NCBI GenBank assembly: GCA_038531315.1
Contig: JBCBBT010000051.1
Coordinates: 1-23,994 of the forward strand
Source: JAJFFW01 sp038531315
GTDB taxonomy: Bacteria > Pseudomonadota > Alphaproteobacteria > Caulobacterales > Parvularculaceae
DNA length: 23,994 nucleotides
Direction: 5' to 3'
Part shown: in pieces, positions 1 through 5,876 of the stretch
How positions within the stretch are numbered: position 1 is the first letter of the stretch
Layout of the letters: every line of letters begins with the position of its first letter
The notes under the pieces: model-generated
What the model saw: only the letters and a program-made list of their open reading frames with translations
What the model was told of the DNA's origin: nothing
The model's database searches: none
Translations under genes and position numbers: made by a program

Positions 1-72
1 GAGAAATAAATCCCGATACCGATCATTGGCGCACAATGTTGTTTGAGGCGCCATTCCTGACGGGGAACAGCT

Positions 73-648
73 TCAGTTTAGTTTTTTCTTTTCGCTATCC
101 GCTGACGCAACATCGGCGCTGTTGTTGGCGGCGACGTTCTGGCTTGGGCTCTGGCCGGGACCCTGGCTCGAGTTCTGGCCGGGAAGAACCGGGCCGGCCC
201 GATCCGCTTTCACCGGACCGGGGAGCGGCGCAATCGCAACGCCTTCATCAATGAGCTCTTTTGCTTCCTTACCGGTAGCGTCGCCGAAAATCGGTCGCTC
301 GTCGCTTTCCCCGTAATGGATGCGCCGCGCCTCTTCCGGAAACTTTTCGCCGACATACTCGTAATTCTTTTCCACGTAGTCGCGCGCCCTTTTGGCGGCC
401 TGGACCATCGCATCGCGCATTTCGGAGAGCTTTCTGGATGTCTCAGGCGGCACTGCGCGTCCGCCCGCATCAACGCGTGAGGACGAGCGCGCGACGGCCG
501 GCGCCATGATCGCCTTACGCACCTCAACGGAACCGCAAAGCGGGCATTCCAGTAGTCCGCTTTCAGCCTGCCGGTCGAAATCGTCGCTGGACCGGAACCA
601 GCCTTCGAATTCGTGGGCGGATTTACAGACGACATTGTACTTGATCAT
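73..648 (-). CDS. DUF1178 family protein
   Basis: A 191-residue cytosolic protein of the DUF1178 family, whose biochemical role is not established. The N-terminus shows the family pattern: Cys8 and His12, then FEGWFRSSDDF, then a C-P-L-C knuckle at residues 35-38, together resembling a small zinc ribbon. The conserved C-terminal part (IFGDATGKEAKELIDEGVAI, about residues 120-140) is also present. The last 40 or so residues are a low-complexity Gly/Gln/Ser/Asn tail that is probably disordered. It is the last gene of the comF-grxC-hydrolase operon, and its ATG overlaps the stop of the preceding hydrolase gene by four bases (ATGA), so translation is probably coupled. Family assignment is confident; function is unknown. 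Confidence 0.9.
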   Translation of the reverse strand: MIKYNVVCKSAHEFEGWFRSSDDFDRQAESGLLECPLCGSVEVRKAIMAPAVARSSSRVDAGGRAVPPETSRKLSEMRDAMVQAAKRARDYVEKNYEYVGEKFPEEARRIHYGESDERPIFGDATGKEAKELIDEGVAIAPLPGPVKADRAGPVLPGQNSSQGPGQSPSQNVAANNSADVASADSEKKKLN

Positions 649-1526
649 GCAGTAAACTTGATGATTTCAGGGGCTTTTTCAAGAGCAAGGTTCGGAATGG
701 CGCGCCGCGCGTCGCGCACCGCTTCGAGGTTAATCGATGCAAGAATGACGCCCGGCTCGTCATGATCCGCACTCGCGAGAATGCGGCCCCAGGGATCTAC
801 AATCATGCTGCGGCCGTAGGTTTCGCGGCCGTCCTCGTGGCGCCCGCCCTGACCCGGCGCAATCATATAAGCGCCGTTTTCGATCGCCCGGGCACGCAAC
901 AACGTTTCCCAATGCGCTTCGCCGGTTTGGCGCGTGAAGGCGGCCGGCGCCGTCAGAATTTCTGCGCCAGATTGGGACAGCCGCCGATACAGTCCTGGAA
1001 AGCGCAGGTCGTAACAAATCGACAGGCCGAAGGTTGCGATCCCGGTTGCGGCGACAACGCTGCTCGACCCCGGCTTATAAACGCTGGACTCGCGCCAGCT
1101 TTCGCCGTCCGGCAAGACAACATCGAACATATGGATCTTGTCATAACGCGCCGCGATGGCCCCGTCGGGCGCGAACAGAAAACTCCGGTTCACCGCGCTT
1201 GCGGCGCCACTATCGTTGGCCTCCTGATCGTCTCGGAGCGCCAGCGATCCGACGAGAAGCCATATCTGCAAACGCGCCGCCAGCGATGCGAATTCGGATA
1301 CTTCAAAGGCGTCCGCTTCCCGATCAATCCCGCCGAGCAGCCGCCTGGCGTTTTGATCGACAACATTGGTCATCTCGGGCGTTGCAATGAGCGTCGCGCC
1401 GCGCCGGGCCGCAGTTTCAATGAGCGCCTTGGCGGCTTCGATATTGACCCGCCGGTCGACGCCGGAGCGCAACTGGACGCAGGCCGCAACAAACTCAGAA
1501 GCGTCAGATATTGGGTCAGGCGGCAT
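645..1526 (-). CDS. Carbon-nitrogen hydrolase family protein (Nit/omega-amidase type)
   Basis: A 293-residue member of the nitrilase superfamily, which hydrolyses C-N bonds in small amides. The catalytic triad is visible: Glu51 in TLIATPEMTN, Lys130 in RYDKIHMFDV, and Cys171 in GLSICYDLRFP. The context YDKIHMFDV and CYDLRFP is that of the Nit1/Nit2 branch, whose known members are deaminated-glutathione amidase and omega-amidase; the exact substrate here is inferred only to that level. The start overlaps the end of grxC by 11 bases and the stop overlaps the DUF1178 start by four, so this is a middle gene of a tightly packed operon. Pairing with a glutaredoxin gene fits a glutathione-linked repair role, but that is inference. 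Confidence 0.92.
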   Translation of the reverse strand: MPPDPISDASEFVAACVQLRSGVDRRVNIEAAKALIETAARRGATLIATPEMTNVVDQNARRLLGGIDREADAFEVSEFASLAARLQIWLLVGSLALRDDQEANDSGAASAVNRSFLFAPDGAIAARYDKIHMFDVVLPDGESWRESSVYKPGSSSVVAATGIATFGLSICYDLRFPGLYRRLSQSGAEILTAPAAFTRQTGEAHWETLLRARAIENGAYMIAPGQGGRHEDGRETYGRSMIVDPWGRILASADHDEPGVILASINLEAVRDARRAIPNLALEKAPEIIKFTA

Positions 1527-1776
1527 TCAAAAGCGCGTCAAGATCACCGGCGCGATCAAGCGCGGCGAGATCATCTGATCCGCCTACGTGCTTATCGCCG
1601 ATGAAAATTTGCGGATAAGTGCGCGCGCCGCCGGAACGCGTGATCATTTCCTCCCGCTTTTGCTTGTCGAACGCGGCGGAGATCTCGGTCACCAGCGCGC
1701 CTTTTTTCTTTAAAAGCGCCATCGCCCGCACACAGTATGGACAAAGCGGTTTCGTATAAATCGTGACTGGTTGCAT
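1516..1776 (-). CDS. grxC: Glutaredoxin 3
   Basis: An 86-residue dithiol glutaredoxin, the usual length of GrxC. It reduces disulfides and glutathione mixed disulfides in the cytosol using glutathione. The active site Cys-Pro-Tyr-Cys is at residues 12-15 after the YTKP strand. The cis-proline segment TYPQ is at 53-56 (Pro55), and the glutathione-binding GGSDDL is at 65-70. It lies 26 bases downstream of comF, and its last codons overlap the start of the carbon-nitrogen hydrolase gene, so the three are probably co-transcribed. This neighbourhood recurs in Alphaproteobacteria. Confidence 0.95.
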   Translation of the reverse strand: MQPVTIYTKPLCPYCVRAMALLKKKGALVTEISAAFDKQKREEMITRSGGARTYPQIFIGDKHVGGSDDLAALDRAGDLDALLNAA

Positions 1777-1802
1777 CGAGCGAAATCCCTTTTTTGCAAG
1801 CG

Positions 1803-2609
1803 CTATATGGCGTCTTGACCGTGCCTGACAACCCGCGCCGCCACCAGAGCGTCGACGCGGCCGGCGCCCGCCGCCTTGAGAGCGCGCGCGCAGGCGGAGA
1901 TCGTAGCACCCGTCGTCAGCACATCATCAACGACAATAATGTGAGCGCCTTTCACAAGGTCGCCAGCGCCGGGGCGGACGCCAAAAGCGCCTGAAACGTT
2001 CCTCTTTCTCGCGTCTTCAGAAAGCTCCTTTTGGGGCATGGTTGCACGTGTCCGCTCCAGCGCCATCGGATCATAGCCGCACCCCAGTTTCTCGGCCGCA
2101 ATTTCGGCGATCATCGCCGCCTGATTGAAACGCCTTTCGGCCAGCCGGCGGCGATGCAGCGGCACCGGCAGCAGGATGGATCGCGCCGTCGCCATCGGTG
2201 CGCCGGCGCGCGCCAGCCAGGACCCCAGCATTGGCGCGAAGTCCGTCCGGTCCGCATGCTTGAAAGCGACAATCACCTTGTGGCTCGCATCATCATAGGT
2301 GACCGCAGCGCGGGCGCGATCAAACGACGGCGGCGAAGCAAGACACGACCCGCACAGCGCGCCCTCCCCGTAATCATGGGCAAAAGGCGCGCCGCAAGCT
2401 GCGCAAACTGGGTCATCGATAAATTGTAGTTGCGACCATCCCCCGGCGCTCAGATTGCCGGCCTCTGACACGGGCTCGCCAGTGATCGGGCATAGCGGCG
2501 GCAACACTGCATCAAGCAAGAATCGCGAGGCGGTTCGCGCTGCTCTTGCGACAGAGCGAAAGCCATCGCGCGATCGCTCCGGGATTTGTCTGAAAAGGTC
2601 ATCGGCCAC
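1803..2609 (-). CDS. comF: ComF family protein (phosphoribosyltransferase-like)
   Basis: A 268-residue ComF-family protein, the relative of the late competence protein needed for DNA uptake. The N-terminal part carries a zinc-finger-like set of cysteines (Cys40, C-A-A-C at 69-72, C-G-S-C at 86-89). The C-terminal half is a type I phosphoribosyltransferase fold with the PRPP loop VVDDVLTTGAT at 226-236. The best start is a GTG codon; its upstream ribosome site is weak, so the first residues are uncertain. It heads the minus-strand operon comF-grxC-hydrolase-DUF1178 and is divergent from the methyltransferase gene. A role in competence is inferred by family only; many non-competent bacteria keep this gene. 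Confidence 0.92.
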   Translation of the reverse strand: MADDLFRQIPERSRDGFRSVARAARTASRFLLDAVLPPLCPITGEPVSEAGNLSAGGWSQLQFIDDPVCAACGAPFAHDYGEGALCGSCLASPPSFDRARAAVTYDDASHKVIVAFKHADRTDFAPMLGSWLARAGAPMATARSILLPVPLHRRRLAERRFNQAAMIAEIAAEKLGCGYDPMALERTRATMPQKELSEDARKRNVSGAFGVRPGAGDLVKGAHIIVVDDVLTTGATISACARALKAAGAGRVDALVAARVVRHGQDAI

Positions 2610-2610
2610 G

Positions 2611-2631
2611 CCGATATGGTAGCGCTATCGG
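2611..2631. repeat. Perfect inverted repeat in the comF/methyltransferase divergent gap
   Basis: CCGATA at 2611-2616 is matched by TATCGG at 2626-2631, with nine bases between them that contain the palindrome AGCGCT. The dyad abuts the comF start and lies in the only intergenic space between two divergent genes, so it could be an operator or a leader hairpin. No regulator is identified. Confidence 0.4.
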
Positions 2632-2687
2632 TGCTGAAGGCCACCGGCCTGCTTGATGCGATAGTTGGAGGCAGGCAGGGTGCCCTC

Positions 2688-3587
2688 ATGATGAACAGGG
2701 TCTCTAATGCGCCGCCGCAGATTTTCGACCGCCAATTATGGCGCCAACGTCGGGCGCGGGCGCGGTTTTGCGAAGCCGCGTTCCTCCGCGAAAGGGCGGC
2801 GACTGATATTCTCGACCGACTTGAAACGGCGACGCGCCATTTTGATCGGGCGGTCATCTACGGCGCACCAGACTTTGCTCGCGCCATGGCGTCTTCCAGC
2901 AAAATTGGCTGGTCGGCTCATGCCGATATTGCGCCGAAAGCCGCCGCGCAGAATCTCGCGCCTCGACCCTTCGTCGCCGACGAGGAATACTTCCCCATTG
3001 CGCCGGGCAGCCTTGATTTGATCGTCAGTTTTCTGACCTTGCACGCCTCCAACGATCTGATCGGCGCGCTATCGCAAATGCGGGCCGCGCTCAAACCGGA
3101 TGGGCTTTTGATCGCGGCGCTATTTGGCGAGGAAACCCTGAAACAGTTGCGCACGGCATTGTATGCGGCCGAGGCAAGCATTGGCGGCGGCGTTGCGCCG
3201 CGCGTTGCGCCCTTTGCAACGGTTCGCGACCTTGGCGGCGCCTTGCAGCGGGCGGGTTTTGCGCTGCCAGTGGCTGACCTCGACCGCGTATTCATCACCT
3301 ATAATAGTCCGTATAGGCTCTTCGGTGACCTTCGCGCGATGGGGGAGACAAGTATTTTGAAAATGGAGGGAATACGCCCGCCATTGTCGCGTGAAATTGC
3401 TCTTGATACGGCGCGACGGATACATGAGGCCGGGGGCGAGGTTCAGTTTGACGTGGTCTATTTAACGGGCTGGGCCCCGTCTGCAACGCAACCAAAACCC
3501 CTGAAACCGGGGTCGGCGACGCATTCGCTTGCTGAGGCGGTCGCAAAACAGGAAAACGCTCGCGGCGGCGCGGTGAAAAAGTCTTGA
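2688..3587 (+). CDS. SAM-dependent methyltransferase-like protein (BioC/NDUFAF5-related)
   Basis: A 299-residue protein of the methyltransferase family often found beside comF in Alphaproteobacteria and related to BioC and mitochondrial NDUFAF5. Matching segments are PPQIFDRQLWRQRRARA (9-25), SLDLIVSFLTLHASNDLIGAL (108-128), MRAALKPDGLLIAALFG (131-147) and, near the end, GWAPSATQPKPLKPGS. An ATG at 2688 was chosen: it has a purine-rich GGAGGCAGGCAGGG upstream and puts PP-IFDR near the N-terminus as in relatives. A longer reading from a TTG at 2586 would overlap the comF start. The glycine-rich SAM motif I expected near residues 55-66 is degenerate (AVIYGAPDFARA), so catalytic activity is uncertain. 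Substrate unknown. Confidence 0.85.
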   Translation: MMNRVSNAPPQIFDRQLWRQRRARARFCEAAFLRERAATDILDRLETATRHFDRAVIYGAPDFARAMASSSKIGWSAHADIAPKAAAQNLAPRPFVADEEYFPIAPGSLDLIVSFLTLHASNDLIGALSQMRAALKPDGLLIAALFGEETLKQLRTALYAAEASIGGGVAPRVAPFATVRDLGGALQRAGFALPVADLDRVFITYNSPYRLFGDLRAMGETSILKMEGIRPPLSREIALDTARRIHEAGGEVQFDVVYLTGWAPSATQPKPLKPGSATHSLAEAVAKQENARGGAVKKS

Positions 3588-3596
3588 GGTAAGCTG

Positions 3597-3615
3597 GGCG
3601 TTAAAGCGCTACGCC
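3597..3615. terminator. Weak hairpin between convergent genes
   Basis: GGCGT at 3597-3601 pairs with ACGCC at 3611-3615 in the 28-base gap between the convergent methyltransferase and pilin genes. The stem is only five pairs and the trailing T-run is poor (TTATT), so it is at best a weak terminator. Confidence 0.25.
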
Positions 3616-3867
3616 TTATTGCATGGCGCTTTCGATTTCGGAATACATCTCGCTGGTGCTGGTCGCCATATTATTGACCGCTCCCAAAATCGCCAGGAAG
3701 ATCAGCCCGACGATGAGGCCGTATTCGATGGCGGTCCCGCCTTCTTCATCACGCCAAAATGCGCGCAATGCTTCAGCGATCGCCTGATGTGAGCCGCATG
3801 GATTATGACCGGCCACGCTCCCCGCCTCGCACACAGCGCCGCATGCAGTGTCGATCCGCTCGCTCAT
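3616..3867 (-). CDS. Flp family type IVb pilin
   Basis: An 83-residue protein whose second half is a Flp/Fap-type pilin, the major subunit of tight-adherence (Tad) pili. The prepilin-peptidase signature is DEEG-GTAIEYGL: predicted cleavage is between Gly43 and Gly44, which places the conserved Glu48-Tyr49 at +5/+6. A hydrophobic helix (GLIVGLIFLAILGAV) and a short polar tail follow. The leader is unusually long for Flp (43 residues, normally 10-25) and contains Cys9, Cys13 and Cys24. An ATGA overlap with the end of mutT supports the long start, and no ATG lies between it and the pilin core. A TTG at Leu34 would give a canonical short leader. No tad/cpa genes are in the window. Confidence 0.85.
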   Translation of the reverse strand: MSERIDTACGAVCEAGSVAGHNPCGSHQAIAEALRAFWRDEEGGTAIEYGLIVGLIFLAILGAVNNMATSTSEMYSEIESAMQ

Positions 3868-4265
3868 AACATATCCCTCAGCTGCACCGCTAACGGAATG
3901 TCCGCAGGCGGCATATCAAAACTCTGCAATGCTTGCGGCCGCACCCACTTCAGCGCTTTCGCAACGATCGGTTTGGCGGTCCCAGACCATTTTCGGCAGA
4001 TAAATAATGGCATTAAAAGGTGAAAAGCTCCTGAATCGTGCGACGCAAAGGCAACAGGCGCAAGGCATGAAGCTTGTGTGTCGACATCCAGTTCTTCTTT
4101 CAATTCCCGAACAAGCGCCTGTTCGGGCGTTTCGCCATCATTCACCTTCCCGCCTGGAAATTCCCAAAGGCCGCCTTGCGCGCCGTCCAATGGGCGTTGC
4201 GCCAACAACACGCGCCCATCCCTGTCGATCAATGCAGCCGCAGCCACCAACAAAATTGACGCCAT
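3864..4265 (-). CDS. mutT: NUDIX hydrolase, MutT-like (8-oxo-dGTP diphosphatase)
   Basis: A 133-residue NUDIX protein of MutT length. MutT hydrolyses oxidised 8-oxo-dGTP to the monophosphate and so prevents A:T to C:G mutations. The NUDIX box GX5EX7REUXEEXGU spans residues 39-61, with Gly39, Glu45, Arg53, Glu54, Glu57 and Glu58 in place; the usual Gly near its end is Asp60. The LLAQRP and LWEFPGGK segments before it are typical of MutT. The start is preceded by TTGAGG. The gene sits downstream of the parvulin gene on the same strand and overlaps the pilin gene by four bases. In many relatives argJ lies between the parvulin and mutT genes; it is absent here. Confidence 0.9.
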   Translation of the reverse strand: MASILLVAAAALIDRDGRVLLAQRPLDGAQGGLWEFPGGKVNDGETPEQALVRELKEELDVDTQASCLAPVAFASHDSGAFHLLMPLFICRKWSGTAKPIVAKALKWVRPQALQSFDMPPADIPLAVQLRDML

Positions 4266-4346
4266 ATTCTTGCCTCAATATCGCCACGATTGTCTTAGGC
4301 GAAAGTAACGAAATCTGGTTAATTTTGTTAAGGAAACTCATGAGCG

Positions 4347-5561
4347 TCAGGGCCGCGGAAAGCCGCTTGGCGATGACCCTGACGCGGTGTCCGCACCGGC
4401 GGGTTCCGGCTCCACAGCGTAATAGACAACATCAGCTTCTGCACGCAGCGCAATCAGCACTTCCTCGATGGTGCGTTCAGTCAAAAACTGCTCGATATTG
4501 TCTCGCACCGCGTTGAGGCCAACCGCCTTTGTGGGCCGACGATCAACCACTTGCAGGATGTGCCAGCCGCGCTCCGTCTGAAAGGGCGGCGCAAGCGCGC
4601 CCGGCGTCGCCGCGAAGGCGGCCGTTGAAAACACCGCAGGCATCATGTCCCGGGTGAAGTAACCGATTTCGCCGCCAAGGGGCGCGGTCGCACGATCAAG
4701 CGATTTTTCACGGGCGAGCACCGTAAAGTCGGCGCCCTCGTCCAGCGCCGTCAAGATCGCGAGCGCATCGTCATAGGTCTCAACGAGAATATGACGGGCC
4801 CGGATCTCATCGCCGAGCACCGTGACGTCGGCGGTTTCCTCATAGAGCGCTGCGATGGTCTCCTCGGTGACGGCCTCTTCGACCCGGCGCCGCAAGAGCG
4901 AGGCCGCCAGAATGCGATCACGGGCGGCTTTCAGACGCCTCGCCGTGTCCGGGGTTTTGTGGAGATCGGCGCCGAGGGCGGCGTTCGAGAGGAGGCGCTG
5001 TTCCACAAACTGCTCGACGAGACCGCGTTTTGCCGCCGACTGGGCGGTCAGCGTGTCTTCCGGGCGCAATTGCCCGGCCGCACGGGCGGCGGCCTCAATC
5101 TCGCTCAAATGAATGTATTTCCCGCCCATGCGCGCCAATATCGGGTCTTCTATATCGACGGGCGCTGTCCGGCTGGCCTCAGCGGTCTCCGTCGGACCAT
5201 CAGGTGAAAGCCGCAACTGGTCGGCGATCCACAGCCCGGCGATCATCAACACAAAGCCTGAGGCGGCCGCATAGGCGCGCCCGGCGCGGGTCGGCAGCCA
5301 TGCCACAAACTCCGCCAACCCGCCGAGCGCCGACAGGACCAGCGAGCGCACGGCCCGGAACAAACTGGTGATAATGAGCAAAAATCCATTCCAGAGCGCC
5401 GCATCGAGAGCGCCAAGGAGCCGCCAGAATGTGGCGATGGCCCGCCCGGTTCCACGCAATCCAGCGCCGCAAACGCGCGCCAGAAAGCCGGTCACCCGGT
5501 AAAGTGGGCGCCGCCGGGGCCCGCGCGGCTTTTTGGGACGGTTTTTCGGCTCAGCGCTCAT
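4347..5561 (-). CDS. Membrane-anchored peptidylprolyl isomerase, parvulin (PpiC/SurA-like)
   Basis: A 404-residue foldase that probably acts on exported proteins at the outer face of the inner membrane. The N-terminus is basic (MSAEPKNRPKKPRGPRRR). A hydrophobic stretch at about 58-90 and a clearer membrane anchor at about 97-116 follow. A SurA-like helical region (about 143-235) and one parvulin domain (about 250-342) complete it. The parvulin hallmarks ARHILV (His257), GGEIGYFTRDMMP and GWHILQVVD (His334) are present. The ATG at 5561 was chosen because it has GGAA upstream; a TTG at 5603 would only add 14 residues. The gene is divergent from secA, a recurring alphaproteobacterial arrangement that fits a joint role in export and folding. 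Confidence 0.9.
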   Translation of the reverse strand: MSAEPKNRPKKPRGPRRRPLYRVTGFLARVCGAGLRGTGRAIATFWRLLGALDAALWNGFLLIITSLFRAVRSLVLSALGGLAEFVAWLPTRAGRAYAAASGFVLMIAGLWIADQLRLSPDGPTETAEASRTAPVDIEDPILARMGGKYIHLSEIEAAARAAGQLRPEDTLTAQSAAKRGLVEQFVEQRLLSNAALGADLHKTPDTARRLKAARDRILAASLLRRRVEEAVTEETIAALYEETADVTVLGDEIRARHILVETYDDALAILTALDEGADFTVLAREKSLDRATAPLGGEIGYFTRDMMPAVFSTAAFAATPGALAPPFQTERGWHILQVVDRRPTKAVGLNAVRDNIEQFLTERTIEEVLIALRAEADVVYYAVEPEPAGADTASGSSPSGFPRP

Positions 5562-5876
5562 GCGTTCCAGCGTCCATCGCTCATCGAACCACAGTCCATA
5601 CAAATACCACGGCCCTGGTCCCTTAGGCGATGGCGAAACAATATACTACGCGGGGCGCAACACGACGCGGGCCGCACCACGTAGGGCGCAAGGCCGGGCG
5701 GCGGGCGGTAAAGCAGGCCGCGAATTCAGCCGCCCTTCGTTGACAGTGAAATCACCCCTGCTTATCTCAACGACGTTTCTTAACAACCGCTTTTCGACCG
5801 CGCCGGCAGTGCCTGCTTGATCCGCGCCTCGAGGGGCAGCGTCAGCAGGCGCGCGACATTCTAAAGGGCGGACTTT
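5562..5876. other. Divergent intergenic region between the parvulin gene and secA
   Basis: This 315-base gap holds no credible gene on either strand. It contains the predicted secA promoter, a GC-rich stretch around 5660-5720, a CTTAACAAC sequence near 5778 and a purine-rich ribosome site (AAAGGGCGGA) just before the secA ATG. No SecM-like arrest peptide and no riboswitch was recognised. Confidence 0.6.
5740..5768 (+). promoter_or_regulatory. Predicted secA promoter (-35/-10)
   Basis: A consensus TTGACA at 5740-5745 is followed after 17 bases by TATCTC at 5763-5768. The -35 is perfect, the -10 matches only half of TATAAT, and the spacing is ideal for the housekeeping sigma factor. It lies about 110 bases upstream of the secA ATG. 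Confidence 0.45.

Noticed and set aside
1..72. Possible terminator after the DUF1178 gene
   Set aside because: Only a five-base GGCGC/GCGCC pairing with a long loop is present and there is no T-run, so it was not called.
762..1604. 280-codon plus-strand frame opposite the carbon-nitrogen hydrolase gene
   Set aside because: It is antisense to a gene with an intact catalytic triad and has no motif of its own.
4318..4330. TTAA...TTAA pair upstream of mutT as a CtrA box
   Set aside because: The two TTAA half sites are separated by five bases rather than the required seven.
4138..4341. 67-codon minus-strand frame beginning in the gap before mutT
   Set aside because: Most of it overlaps mutT in another frame, and there is no convincing ribosome site or family resemblance.
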